From NCBI GenBank assembly GCA_016860845.1, contig BOKF01000036.1:1-64000 (forward strand): a DNA stretch of 64,000 nucleotides. The letters run 5' to 3'. Position numbers and translations under genes: made by a program. The notes beneath the pieces are model-generated. The model was given only the letters and a program-made list of their open reading frames with translations, ran no database searches and was not told the origin of the DNA. Of this stretch, positions 1-9,600 are shown in pieces (the first letter of the stretch is position 1; every line of letters begins with the position of its first letter). This DNA is from Chloroflexota bacterium (lineage in GTDB: Bacteria > Chloroflexota > Anaerolineae > 4572-78 > J111).

Positions 1-178
1 CTTTTCAATTTCAAGGTTCCGCCACCCCGTTGGACCCCGCCCAAACGGCGCGGCCGGCCTTCTCAACAAACCTTGCAACTGGTTGAACAATGGTGTAACT
101 AACCACGATTTAATGCAGTGCTGCCGCGTCGGGCGACGCCGGACACTTCGTTAGAAAATTTTGTATTCCCCTGCCAGT

Positions 179-898
179 TTATTCCAGTTTAGCCTGCCAG
201 ACAGCCTTGCCAATGAAAAACGGCCCCAGGCTTTCCAAATATTGGGAGGTCTGCTTGGTTTTACGCATGGCCTGAACCACAGCGGAGCAGGGATACAGTT
301 CCCGGCCCAGTACGGCGATCACAAAATCGTTATCATTCTTATCCAGGCCGTGGCAAGAGAGGCGAATATCGTGAGCCAGGCCCGCTTTGCCATAAGACAT
401 ACCAATGCCGCCGTGCTCCATCAGGACCAATTTTTGCTCCTGCTCCGGCAGGGTTTCAAATGTTTTGACCCGCCGCAGCGGATACCAGACCGCCCACAGC
501 CACTCCGGATCGAGGACGCGGCGGCGGGGACGGGTCAGCAGGGTGGCTTCCAAATCCTGCTCATAGCCGACGGAGTAGGTCCGGCCAAACATGGTGTATT
601 CGGGCTTGGGGGTCAGGCCGGCAAAGGGCGGCTGGTTGAGCAACTGGCGCAGCTCGGTAACAAAGTAATCAGGGTTTTCGTGCATGGTCAACAAGGCGAC
701 ACCCTGGGGGTCATTAATATCAGCGTAGAGCACACCGTCGAGATTGGCCTGGTCCAGGGCTTCGATCAATCCGCCGGTGTTGCGGCAGCCGCCATAGACT
801 AACAATTGCATGAACAGCCGCCGGTCCAGCGAGATTGTCTGGCCGTTTTTGTCTTTCCCTTTTTCGCTGAGGTCGAGTTGAAACGATTCTTGGGTCAT
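179..898 (-). CDS. Chlorite dismutase family haem protein (HemQ/Cld-like)
   Basis: The 239-residue product carries the C-terminal signature of the chlorite dismutase superfamily: MRKTKQTSQYLESLGPFF near residues 211-228, with GLDKNDNDF before it. H162 in MEHGGIGMSYG sits where the family's proximal haem histidine lies. Known members either break chlorite into chloride and oxygen or, as HemQ, decarboxylate coproheme in Gram-positive-type haem synthesis. I cannot tell which from sequence alone, because the distal Arg/Gln cannot be placed without an alignment. No signal peptide is visible, so it is probably cytoplasmic. The start ATG follows AAAGGATGG. No haem genes adjoin it; it is divergent from a toxin-antitoxin pair. 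Confidence 0.82.
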   Translation of the reverse strand: MTQESFQLDLSEKGKDKNGQTISLDRRLFMQLLVYGGCRNTGGLIEALDQANLDGVLYADINDPQGVALLTMHENPDYFVTELRQLLNQPPFAGLTPKPEYTMFGRTYSVGYEQDLEATLLTRPRRRVLDPEWLWAVWYPLRRVKTFETLPEQEQKLVLMEHGGIGMSYGKAGLAHDIRLSCHGLDKNDNDFVIAVLGRELYPCSAVVQAMRKTKQTSQYLESLGPFFIGKAVWQAKLE

Positions 899-920
899 AA
901 TCCATCCTTTTCGCTACAAA

Positions 921-939
921 GATAATGCCTGATATTATC
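921..939. promoter_or_regulatory. Palindrome with GATAAT/ATTATC arms (possible operator)
   Basis: GATAAT and ATTATC arms are separated by seven bases and overlap the -10 region of the minus-strand gene. The same arms, and an identical 11-mer TGATATTATCT, recur at 1121-1131 in front of the antitoxin gene. This suggests one DNA-binding protein acts at both sites. Confidence 0.45.
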
Positions 940-961
940 TCCACATCTTTGATAGTCACAA
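934..961 (-). promoter_or_regulatory. Promoter of the chlorite dismutase-like gene
   Basis: On the minus strand TTGTGA (956-961) lies 16 bases from GATAAT (934-939), about 35 bases before the start codon. The -10 box is one arm of the palindrome at 921-939. Confidence 0.4.
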
Positions 962-1086
962 ATTGAAACCTCGAATTGGGCAAACAATGGCTGAGTTGAT
1001 CTCCCTTGAATGACGAGTTTGGTTGTGAAGTGATGAGACGAGGCCATAGCACCTGGATCGAAACACCAGGGTATTAAAAACTACTA

Positions 1087-1115
1087 TTGCTAATTTGGTA
1101 AGATAATGTTATATT
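1087..1115 (+). promoter_or_regulatory. Promoter of the toxin-antitoxin operon
   Basis: TTGCTA (1087-1092), a 17-base spacer and TATATT (1110-1115). The -10 box lies inside the palindrome at 1102-1130, the arrangement expected for autorepression. Confidence 0.45.
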
Positions 1116-1130
1116 CTATATGATATTATC
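1102..1130. promoter_or_regulatory. 29-bp near-palindrome, likely antitoxin operator
   Basis: The arms GATAAT and ATTATC flank a centre in which 11 of 14 base pairs match overall. It covers the putative -10 box and start of transcription of the AbrB/PIN operon. AbrB-fold antitoxins commonly repress their own promoter through such dyads. Confidence 0.5.
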
Positions 1131-1158
1131 TAAGGAGTTTTACTTAAAGGAGAAAAGG

Positions 1159-1389
1159 ATGCGTTCAACTGTCTCTGTACGCGGACAGACAGTTATTCCA
1201 TACTCTATCCGAGAGGCGCTTGGCATTACCCAAGCGACGGAATTAGAGTGGAGCATCAAGAATGGAATGATTGTTGTTTTACCAATTCCGGCTGACCCAG
1301 TGAAGGCGGCTGTTGGTGTTCTCAAAGGACGGGGGCCAACCTCAGCCGAACTGCTAGCCGAGCGGAAGACGCAGCGGGAAAGAGAGTGA
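1159..1389 (+). CDS. AbrB/MazE/SpoVT-type antitoxin
   Basis: A 76-residue protein beginning MRSTVSVRGQTVIP, the swapped-hairpin AbrB fold signature, with REALGI following as in VapB/MazE-like antitoxins. The C-terminal half (PTSAELLAERKTQRERE) is charged and is probably the tail that neutralises the toxin. The ATG at 1159 is chosen over an ATG at 1120 because AAAGGAGAAAAGG lies directly before it and because 1120 falls inside the operator palindrome. Its TGA overlaps the ATG of the downstream PIN gene by one base, so the two are translationally coupled. Expected role: bind and neutralise the PIN RNase and repress the operon. Confidence 0.85.
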   Translation: MRSTVSVRGQTVIPYSIREALGITQATELEWSIKNGMIVVLPIPADPVKAAVGVLKGRGPTSAELLAERKTQRERE

Positions 1390-1796
1390 TGAAGGCGTTT
1401 GTACTGGATACTTCGGCTATTCTTACCGTGCTTAATCAGGAAGATGGCCTGGAAACAGTAGTCGAATTGCTAGACGAGGCCAAAGCAGGCCAGGCCAGTG
1501 TCTATCTGCCTTTTATGGCCTTGATGGAATTGGAATACCTGTTGCTCCGCAAGATTAGCTCCGAAGAAACGGAATATCTCCTGACCCTGGTGCAAGCCTG
1601 GCCCGTGCAGGTCGTCGAGTCGAGCGAGGCGTGGCGACGCCAGGCCGCTGCGATGAAAGCGCAGACGCCCCTATCGGTGGCCGATGCCTGGAATGCTTCT
1701 TTAGCCCTATGGCGCAATGCTCAACTGGTTCACAAGGACCCTGAATATGAGCAGACCCCCCGCCTCTTGATGCTGGCGCTGCCGTATAAGATTTGA
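1389..1796 (+). CDS. PIN-domain toxin (VapC-like ribonuclease)
   Basis: A 135-residue PIN domain. FVLDTSAIL at the N-terminus gives the first acidic residue (D7), MELEYLL near residue 48 the second, and SVADAWNASLA near residue 98 the third; HKDPEYE matches the last conserved acidic position. PIN toxins are Mg-dependent RNases that cut tRNA or rRNA. The ATG at 1389 overlaps the antitoxin stop codon (TGATG); a GTG three bases upstream is also possible. No other accessory gene is attached. A type II toxin-antitoxin role is inferred from family and arrangement. Confidence 0.85.
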   Translation: MKAFVLDTSAILTVLNQEDGLETVVELLDEAKAGQASVYLPFMALMELEYLLLRKISSEETEYLLTLVQAWPVQVVESSEAWRRQAAAMKAQTPLSVADAWNASLALWRNAQLVHKDPEYEQTPRLLMLALPYKI

Positions 1797-1875
1797 TACA
1801 AATGGGTGGAAAGTAAATAAGGGTGAGGTGAAGAGAAGACCCAGAGCAACTCAGGTGTGCCAGCGCTATCCTTGA

Positions 1876-2289
1876 TCAATTGTATATTTCCCAAACCCCC
1901 TCGCCCGCCATAATCCGGCGAATCTGGTCGGGGAAGCGGTTGCGGTTGAGGGGTTTGCCCAAAAAGCCGTCGAAGCCGGCGGCCTGGGCCTTGGGCATTT
2001 CGGTGCTGGCATCGCGGGCCGTCACGGCGATGGTGGGCACACCTCGGAGCGCGGGGTCCTGCTTGATTTGGGCCAGCACTTCGTAACCATCGCCATCCGG
2101 CAGGCCCAAATCCAAAAAGATCATATCCACTTTGGTCATCTTTTTAGCTCGATCCACCGCATCACGGGCAAAACGTTCCATGACCGTGCGCACGCCAATC
2201 CGCCGCAGCATCACCGATAGAATCGCCAGGCCGGAAGCGTCATCTTCGACCACCAGGGCGATATAGGTTGGAAATTTATCAGTAGACAT
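1876..2289 (-). CDS. Single-domain response regulator (CheY-like)
   Basis: 137 residues containing only a receiver domain: acidic pocket VVEDD (residues 13-17), phospho-acceptor D60 in IFLDLGLPDGDG, Thr/Ser-type AVTARD and the conserved lysine in LGKPLN. There is no output domain, so it should act by binding a partner or as a relay in a phosphotransfer chain. It lies downstream of two kinases on the same strand, 262 bases after the end of the 767-residue kinase. It may be their cognate receiver, although the spacer holds an inverted repeat and the gene could have its own promoter. The start codon is ATG; upstream is AGAGGTCCTTT. Confidence 0.87.
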   Translation of the reverse strand: MSTDKFPTYIALVVEDDASGLAILSVMLRRIGVRTVMERFARDAVDRAKKMTKVDMIFLDLGLPDGDGYEVLAQIKQDPALRGVPTIAVTARDASTEMPKAQAAGFDGFLGKPLNRNRFPDQIRRIMAGEGVWEIYN

Positions 2290-2399
2290 AAAGGACCTCT
2301 CAATTAAAATGGGTCAATTTGGGCCGGGGTTAGATAATTTCTTATTCTTGTTTTATCCCCCAATCCCCTGGACAAGCCAAAACCAAACGAGGTTTTCTC

Positions 2400-2463
2400 G
2401 ACAGGATTAACAGGATTAACAAGATTTTTTAAATTTAATCCCGTAAATCTTGTAAACCCTGTC
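2400..2463. repeat. Imperfect inverted repeat between kinase and regulator genes
   Basis: GACAGGATTAACAGGATTAA reads outward into AATCTTGTAAACCCTGTC, making an imperfect 64-base hairpin with an internal direct repeat of CAGGATTAA. It has no T-run typical of a terminator. The rest of the 262-base spacer shows nothing recognisable. Confidence 0.55.
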
Positions 2464-2551
2464 TAAATTTTCTTGCTCAATGAGCAAGGATTCAATTTTT
2501 AAGGGCCTAATCTCGGCAAGATTTCCGCTCTTTGCTCAATCTCCTGAGCAG

Positions 2552-4855
2552 TTACTGCAAATGATGTTCAACCGGTAGAGTCACCGTGAAAGTCGTCCCC
2601 TGCCCGACCTGGCTTTCAACCCGGATGTGTCCCCCATGCAATTCGACTAGCGACTTGGTGATCGGCAGGCTCAGGCCGGCATTGCGCTGGCCTTCCCGGT
2701 CGGCCAATCCATCGCCGGTAAATTGTTGGAAAATCCCCGGCAGAAGTTCAGTCTTAATGCCCCGGCCCGTATCGCTCACCTGGATAATCACATGCCCATT
2801 CTCCGGGTAAGCCCTGAGCCAAACCTGTCCGCTGTCGGTAAATTTGGCGGCATTGGAGAGCAGGTTCAGGATAATCTGGCGCAGCCGCAAGCGGTCGGCC
2901 GGCACAACGGGCAGGGTAGAGGCCAAGTCGGTCAACAGTTGGACCGGCTTGTCGCCGAGCAGTTCTACTGCCCTGGGAGTGGTCTCGGCAACCACTTCAG
3001 TCAAATTGACCGGCTGGAGCTGCAAGGCCATTTGCCCTGCTTCTATTTTACTCATGTCTAAAATGTTGTTAATTAGGCTCAGTAGTTTTTCGGCGCTCTG
3101 CAGAGCCTGGTTAAGATGACTGGCTTGTTCGGCGTTGAGGGGGCCGGTGTCACCGTCAAGCACAAAGCCGATGTAGTTAATGATCCCGTTGAGTGGGGCG
3201 CGGAGTTCGTGGGTAACGTTAGCCAGGAATTTGCTTTTCAAGCGGGTCAGTTCCTCAGTGACGCGAATCGCCTCGTCTAACTCAAAACTCCACAAGGCCA
3301 GGGCAAGCTGCTGTTGTAGTTCCAGCAATATCAATCGTTCCCGTTGGGTGAAATCTTGGCCGTTGATCTTACCGCCAAAAAAGAGGGTTCCCAGAGAAAC
3401 ATTGTTAACCGTGATCGGCAATCGCAAGGAATAAGGGCTGCTGGGCCGGCCGCGCTGGCTTAACTCGGCGCTGCGCAAGCGGAAATCAGCAGGAATGTTC
3501 CAACTCACCAGGGCCTCTACATCGTGGCGAGACTGCACTTTGAGCAGCTCTTGTTGAAACAAACGCAGACCAATCCTGAAATCCTCAATGCTGCCGTAGA
3601 GACGTTGTTCCAGCCTGTGACGAGCAGCCCCCACCACCGGACGTACGACAAAGAAAGCCATGGTGGTCAAGAGAATAGTCTTGACATCGGTGGTGCGGAG
3701 GAAGTCGAGATTGACCGTGGTCGCATTGATGAAGGCGAGTAACATGAAGTAGCCAACCAGTGTCAGGCTCAGTGCTCTCAGATAAAACGTGTGCAATGCT
3801 GGGCGGCGTTTTAGCTCAAACATGTGGTAACGAAGGACAGCTACCGTAGTGGCAATGGGCAGTCCAATCAAGCCGTATCGTTCCACCGCTTCAAAGACCA
3901 GCTTAAGGTTAAACTCTAACAGTAAATTAAGGCTGACAGCCAGGAGGGTCGGCAAAACCAATCCCAGCAGCAGCACGTCGGCCTGGCGCCGGGCAAATGG
4001 CGTCTCGGCCCGCGTGGCCAGCAGCAAACCGGCCCCGATGACAGCATAAAAGGCCGTATAACCATTCACAAATTGGGTAAAGTAACCGGTCATTTCGGGG
4101 CGATTAATTAAGGTCGGCAGGTAAACAATAGCCGGCAGAACCGGCAGATAAAGCAGCGGCAGGAGCGCAGGCCAGGTTTGCAAAACTCGGCGCGGGTAGG
4201 GAAACACGAGCAGAAAATGCACCAGGAGAGGCGGCAGAAGCAATTTACCGGACAGAGCGCCAAAGAAGGTAACATAAAAGAACCAGCCGACCGTAAAATC
4301 AGGCAGGCTGACCAGCCCATAAACAAAGGCAATGCTAAACAAGCTAAACAGACGCACCTGAGGTGAATCTGACCAGCCATAAGTAGCGATAGCCGCTGCA
4401 ATCAGGCCCAGCAGCGCAAAAAAGGCCGGGATGACCACCAATTGTAAAAAATCCTGCCCGGTGAAGCGGGTCACCGACAAGGTAACTTTAACCATTTGAC
4501 CGGCTGGACTTGTAAGCAGATAGTTGATGGGCTGGCCAACCTTGTGCCGCCCCACATAATTAATTAGTTCCTCGGAGGAGAATAGGGTTTGACCATTCGC
4601 ACTGAGGATAACATCAGCCTCAGCCAATTTGAGCGCGCCGCTGGTCACGTCACGAGTTTCCCAGCCGGGCAAATTACTTTCGGTAACAACCCGATTTTGA
4701 TGAAGAAATCCGGCAAAAGGCCGGCCAATCCACCGCCAACTGAGGCCAAAATTTAGCAGCAGCCAGGCCAGAGCTAACCCAAGACTCCCTATCAGGAACC
4801 AGCGCCACAAACTATCGGCAGTAATCTGAGCCAAAGGTTTTGGATTAGCCCTCAT
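2552..4855 (-). CDS. Membrane sensor histidine kinase with N-terminal PDZ-like domain
   Basis: 767 residues. One TM helix (about 18-36) is followed by an extracytoplasmic PDZ-like segment (about 60-130, with AEADVILSANG), then eight or so TM helices (about 137-410), a short GAF-like region (about 430-525), HisKA with H549 in NVTHELRAPLN, and the ATPase domain with N-box ILNLLSNAAKFT and G1 box VSDTGRGI. The G2 box reads NAGLSLPITK instead of the usual GTGLGLSITK. The equivalent box in the neighbouring kinase is intact, so ATP binding may be weakened here. The start codon overlaps the end of the upstream kinase gene by 11 bases, so the pair is probably co-translated and may work as a heteromer. 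Confidence 0.88.
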   Translation of the reverse strand: MRANPKPLAQITADSLWRWFLIGSLGLALAWLLLNFGLSWRWIGRPFAGFLHQNRVVTESNLPGWETRDVTSGALKLAEADVILSANGQTLFSSEELINYVGRHKVGQPINYLLTSPAGQMVKVTLSVTRFTGQDFLQLVVIPAFFALLGLIAAAIATYGWSDSPQVRLFSLFSIAFVYGLVSLPDFTVGWFFYVTFFGALSGKLLLPPLLVHFLLVFPYPRRVLQTWPALLPLLYLPVLPAIVYLPTLINRPEMTGYFTQFVNGYTAFYAVIGAGLLLATRAETPFARRQADVLLLGLVLPTLLAVSLNLLLEFNLKLVFEAVERYGLIGLPIATTVAVLRYHMFELKRRPALHTFYLRALSLTLVGYFMLLAFINATTVNLDFLRTTDVKTILLTTMAFFVVRPVVGAARHRLEQRLYGSIEDFRIGLRLFQQELLKVQSRHDVEALVSWNIPADFRLRSAELSQRGRPSSPYSLRLPITVNNVSLGTLFFGGKINGQDFTQRERLILLELQQQLALALWSFELDEAIRVTEELTRLKSKFLANVTHELRAPLNGIINYIGFVLDGDTGPLNAEQASHLNQALQSAEKLLSLINNILDMSKIEAGQMALQLQPVNLTEVVAETTPRAVELLGDKPVQLLTDLASTLPVVPADRLRLRQIILNLLSNAAKFTDSGQVWLRAYPENGHVIIQVSDTGRGIKTELLPGIFQQFTGDGLADREGQRNAGLSLPITKSLVELHGGHIRVESQVGQGTTFTVTLPVEHHLQ

Positions 4856-6260
4856 AAACTTTGGCCGGCTCTACTTTCTGGCGACCATTCGCCATTGATT
4901 TACGCCCGTTTGTTACTTTCGCCGGTGAAAGCGGCAACATAAAGGAAAAGGTTGTTCCTCGCCCCACTTCACTCTCCACCCAGATCCGGCCGCCGTGCAG
5001 TTCCACCAGGGCCTTCGTAATAGACAACCCCAGGCCGGTGCCTAAATGACGGCGACGTTCAAAGCGAAACTGCCGCTGCGGTTGGCCGGACACTTGCTGG
5101 TAATCTTCAAACACCAGGGGTAAGCTTTCCGGAGCAATACCGATACCGGTGTCTGTCACACTAACCATAATGATGTTGTCGTCCAGCCAGGCCCGCACCT
5201 TGATAGCACCTGTCTGGGTAAACCTGATGGCATTGGAGAGGAGATTGAGCAAAATTTGGCGCAGCCGCAGACGATCCGCCATAAAGGGAGGTAGGTTAGC
5301 GGCAAGTTCTACATTCAAGTCAACCGGCTTTTGTTGCAGCATGCCTTTGACCAGCGGCAGCGTTTCTTCAAGCACATCACCTAAATTGATCAGTTCCGGC
5401 TGCAAGGTGAGCTGGCCCGTCTCTATTTTGGTAATATCAAAAATATCATTGAGGAGCTTCAACAGGTGTTCTGAGCCTTGCACCGCCCGGTTTAAATATT
5501 CGGCCTGGGCCTCGTTGATTTCCCCGAACGCGCCATCGGCCACCAGGCCGGTGGAGTTAATCACGGTGTTCATGGGCGTTCTCAGCTCGTGGGAGACATT
5601 GGTCAAGAAATTGATCTTGAGTTGATCCGTTTTCTCGGCGGCTTCACGAGCCTCGGCCAATTGGATACTTGAGAGGACCAGGGAAACCTGTTCCTGAAGC
5701 TGTTTCAGAGTGACCTGTTCCGTCTGGCCAAAAGAACGCCCAGACCGTTTAGGACCGATGGTTAAAAAGCCGAGAGAGCGGGTCCCCATTTTCAACGGCA
5801 GGGTCAGGCTTTTGGCTGTTTTCGGTGGCGCTTCGGCATGCAGATAGACGCCCTCTACTCTAAGCTGGGCCGGAATTTCTGCGGCGAGGAAATGCTGTAA
5901 CTTCTCCCGGCCGGAAATCTCAGCCAGTTGATGGCAGATTGTCTCAATCTTTTCCTTAAAATGGGCCGTATCGGGAAAAAAGAGCCGGTCAACGCCGCGC
6001 TGGGACCACTCGTAAATAAAACTCAACAGGAAGAGGGTAATCAGCGTGGTGGAGAAGACCACCACACTGCGGTTGACCTGTTGCAGCAGCAGGCCGGAGA
6101 ACCAATCAATGAGGGAAAAAGTGGTCAGGTACGTCGAAATCGCAGCCAGGGCAAAGCCGGCCCCAATCGAAGCCAAGCGGGCCGCTTCCCATCGGGCGCT
6201 AATTTTTAAAAAGGGCAACCCTCTACGATTTCTGCTCATCGTAGCCAACTCATAGTTCAT
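4845..6260 (-). CDS. Membrane sensor histidine kinase
   Basis: 471 residues from the chosen ATG, which has GGAG eight bases upstream; an upstream TTG would add ten residues without a ribosome site. Two TM helices lie at about 30-75, followed by a GAF-like region (about 100-200), a coiled linker, HisKA with H224 in NVSHELRTPMN, and a complete ATPase domain (ILNLLSNAIRFT, VTDTGIGIAPE, GTGLGLSITKALVELHGG). The last 25 residues (after FMLPLSP) are low-complexity and come from a repeat-like stretch containing ATGGCGAATGG. No ligand domain is recognisable. It is the first gene of the kinase pair. Confidence 0.88.
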   Translation of the reverse strand: MNYELATMSRNRRGLPFLKISARWEAARLASIGAGFALAAISTYLTTFSLIDWFSGLLLQQVNRSVVVFSTTLITLFLLSFIYEWSQRGVDRLFFPDTAHFKEKIETICHQLAEISGREKLQHFLAAEIPAQLRVEGVYLHAEAPPKTAKSLTLPLKMGTRSLGFLTIGPKRSGRSFGQTEQVTLKQLQEQVSLVLSSIQLAEAREAAEKTDQLKINFLTNVSHELRTPMNTVINSTGLVADGAFGEINEAQAEYLNRAVQGSEHLLKLLNDIFDITKIETGQLTLQPELINLGDVLEETLPLVKGMLQQKPVDLNVELAANLPPFMADRLRLRQILLNLLSNAIRFTQTGAIKVRAWLDDNIIMVSVTDTGIGIAPESLPLVFEDYQQVSGQPQRQFRFERRRHLGTGLGLSITKALVELHGGRIWVESEVGRGTTFSFMLPLSPAKVTNGRKSMANGRQKVEPAKVYEG

Positions 6261-6391
6261 CGGGTCAACTCCACGTTTATCATAGCACAAAATTGCTCAA
6301 GGTGTAGTTACAGATTGATTAAGAGATGACCTTAAAATTTCCCGGCTTGGCCGAATAATACTGGTAATTATGGCTCGAATTTTTCCAAGTG

Positions 6392-6400
6392 TGGTATAAT
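6392..6400 (+). promoter_or_regulatory. Extended -10 promoter upstream of dnaE
   Basis: TGGTATAAT has the TGn extension directly before a perfect TATAAT; no good -35 box is seen. Transcription would start about 200 bases before dnaE. In the 345-base gap 6261-6605 I otherwise see only the stem-loop at 6477-6495 and a TACGTTTTACGTTTCACG repeat at about 6567-6585. Confidence 0.45.
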
Positions 6401-6476
6401 ATAAAAGAGTTATCAAAACATTTGTTCTAGTACTTTTTACCTCAAACCACAAGGTATAGAACTTCTGCTTTGGAAA

Positions 6477-6495
6477 ATACCACATTTAGTGGTAT
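6477..6495 (+). other. Stem-loop in the dnaE leader
   Basis: ATACCAC and GTGGTAT form a perfect 7-bp stem around a five-base loop. No T-run follows, so it is a leader hairpin or operator and not a terminator. Confidence 0.4.
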
Positions 6496-6605
6496 CCTTC
6501 TCACTCCACCTTTAGGAATTATAAAACGCAGCGCTTTAAGAAAAAGTGCGCCGCTCCAATTACTCTTACGTTTTACGTTTCACGTTTTAAGAGCGAGGCT
6601 GACTA

Positions 6606-9600
6606 ATGGGCGATTTTGTTCACCTTCATGTACACAGCGAATACTCACTGCTCGACGGCCTGGGCCGGACCGACCACCTGGCCAAGGAAGCAGCTCGACT
6701 GGGCCAGCCGGCCCTGGCCCTGACCGACCACGGCGTCATGCACGGGGCGATTGAATTTTTCCGCAACTGCAAAAAGCAGAACGTCAGGCCGATCATCGGC
6801 GTGGAAGCCTACCTCACTCCTTTCGGCCGGCGTATGACCGACCGTGACCCGCAAAAGGACAATGTGCGCCATCACCTGCTGCTCCTCGCCCAAAACATGA
6901 CCGGCTACAAAAACCTGCTCCAGATTTGCAGCGACGCCCAGATACAAGGTTACTACTACCGCCCCCGCATTGACGCCGACTACCTGGCCGCCCACGCCGA
7001 GGGCCTCATCTGCACTACCGGCTGCATGGCCGCCGAAATCCCCTGGCTGCTGACCAGCGAGGGCCGCCCGCCCCAGGAAGATAAGGCTATGGAACGGCTG
7101 CGCTGGTATCTTGACGTATTTGGCCGCGACCGCTTTTACATCGAACTACAAGAGCACAGCATCCCCGAACTGACCCGTATCAACAAAACGCTCTTCGACT
7201 GGGCCGGGCGGCACGAAATCGGCCTGCTCGTCACCAACGATGTCCATTACGTCACCCAAGCCGAGGCTAAGGCGCATGATACCCTGTTGTGTGTTCAAAC
7301 CTCCTCACTGATCAAGCAGCCCAACCGTATGAAAATGTCCGACGGCAGCTATTATCTTAAAAACCTGGACGAGCTGCGGGCCATTTTCCGGCCCCTGGTT
7401 GACCTGCCGGAGAGCGCCTTCACCAACTCGCTTAAAATCGCCGAAATGTGCGAGGTGGATCTGGAAGACAGCAGCTTCCACCTGCCCGACCTGCCCACCG
7501 ACCACCTGCCCGACGAAGTTATGCCCCGCCAATTTAAGGAAACCAAAGACTACCCCGGCTTTCTGCGCTACCTGACCGACAAGGGACTGCGCGAGAAATA
7601 CGGCGACCAGGCCGATTCGCCGGAAATTCAGGCCCGCAAGGAACATGAACTCGCTATCATCAACAGCATGGGCTTTGCCATCTACTATTTGATTGTCTGG
7701 GATTTGTGCCGCTACGCCCGCGAGCGCAACATCTGGTGGAACGTGCGCGGCTCCGGGGCCGGTTCGATTGTAGCCTACGCCGTCGGCGTCACCCTGATCG
7801 AGCCGCTGCGGCATGCCCTCATCTTTGAGCGTTTCCTCAACCCCGGCCGCATCTCTATGCCTGATTTTGACCTGGATTACCCCGACGACCAGCGCGAAGA
7901 GATGATCCGTTACACCATCGAGCGTTACGGCTCCGACCGGGTCGCTCAGATTGTCTCCTTTGGCCGGATGAAAGCCCGCGCCGCCATTCGCGATGTGGGC
8001 CGGGCCATGGATGTCCCGCTGAGCGAGGTGGACGTGCTGGCCAAGCATATCACCGCCATTCCCGGCAAACCCTGCACCATTGACGACGCCCTCACCCCGG
8101 AGCATGAATTTTACAGCGCCGAACTCAAACAGCAGGTCGAAGAGGTTGACCACGTCCGCGAGCTGGTGGATTTTGCCCGCACCCTGGAAGGCGTCGCCCG
8201 CCATTCCTCCGTCCACGCCGCCGCCGTCATCATCACCGACCAGCCGCTGACCGAATACGTGCCGGTCATGCGTGCCCAGGGTTCGGTGATTACAGAGACG
8301 GTGACGCAGTTTGAGTTTCCCATCTGCGAGTCCATCGGCCTGCTCAAGGTAGATTTTTTGGGCTTGTCTACTCTGACCATTATGCGTAAAGCCTCCGAAC
8401 TGATTAAGGAGCGGCACGGTCTGGATTTCAATCTGGAAAATATTCCCATGGACCAGCCGGAAGCGTTTAAGGCATTACCCCACCTGCCGCCGCCGGAAAA
8501 GGCGTTTGAGTTGTTGGCCAGGGGCGATGTCACCGGCGTCTTCCAGGTGGAAGGCACGGGTATGCGCCGCGTTTTGACGGAGATGAAGCCAACTAAATTC
8601 GAGCATATCGTCGCCGCCATTTCCCTGTTCCGCCCCGGCCCGATGGAATACATTCCAACCTACATCGCCCGCATGCACGGCAAAGAGCCCGTTGAGTACA
8701 AGCACCCCCGCTTGGAGTCCATCCTGGCTGAAACGTACGGCATCATCGTTTACCAGGAGCAGATCATCCAGATTGCTGCACAGTTGGCCGGCTATGCCCC
8801 CGGCGAGGCCGACCAGATTCGCAAGGCGGTCGGCAAGAAAATCAAGGCCAAAATTGACGAGCATCGCTCCAAATTTGTCGAAGGCGCGGTGGCCAATGGC
8901 ATAGCCAAAGAGGTAGCCGAGGCAATTTACGACGATATTGAATTCTTTGCCCGCTACGGTTTCAACAAAGCCCACGCCGCCGACTACGCCCTGGTGACGT
9001 GCCAAACCGCCTACCTCAAAGCGCACTACCCCATTGAATATATGGCCGCCCTGCTCACGGTCGAGCGCAACAATACCGATAAGATCGGCATGCTGGTGGG
9101 CGAGTGCCGGGCCATCGGCATCCCGGTGCTGCCGCCGGACATCAACCGCAGCCGGATTGACTTCACCATCGAAGACCGGGACGGCCGCCCGGCTATTCGC
9201 TTCAGTATGGGCGCCGTTAAGAACGTCGGGGAAGGTCCAATCGAGGAAATTCTGGTCGTGCGCGACAAGGACGGCCCTTTTGAAGATATTGACGATTTTT
9301 GCAATCGGATTGACCTGCGTCATATTGGCCGCCGGGCGCTGGAAGGGCTGATCAAGGTCGGCGCGCTGGATCGCTTTGGCCCGCGCAGCCACCTGCTGGC
9401 AATTATTGACCGGATGATTAACCTCTCTAGCTCGACTCACAAAGCGGCCTCAGCCGGCCAGATAAGCATGTTCGACCTGGGCGGCAGCTTCGACGCGCCA
9501 CAGACCGGCTCGGTGCTTTACCCGCTACCGGAGGTGACGGAGATCAGCCAAAAGGAAATTCTGGCCTGGGAGAAAGAACTGGTCGGCACCTACCTGTCGG

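Noticed and set aside
1..178. A gene in the first 178 bases
   Set aside because: No frame with a start, ribosome site or family motif is seen; the stretch is the 3' flank of the minus-strand gene.
2400..2463. A CRISPR repeat or phage attachment site
   Set aside because: Only one imperfect inverted repeat is present, with no regularly spaced copies; no CRISPR array exists anywhere in the window.
7305..9440. Two long minus-strand frames opposite dnaE
   Set aside because: They are shadows of a conserved gene; translations show no family similarity.
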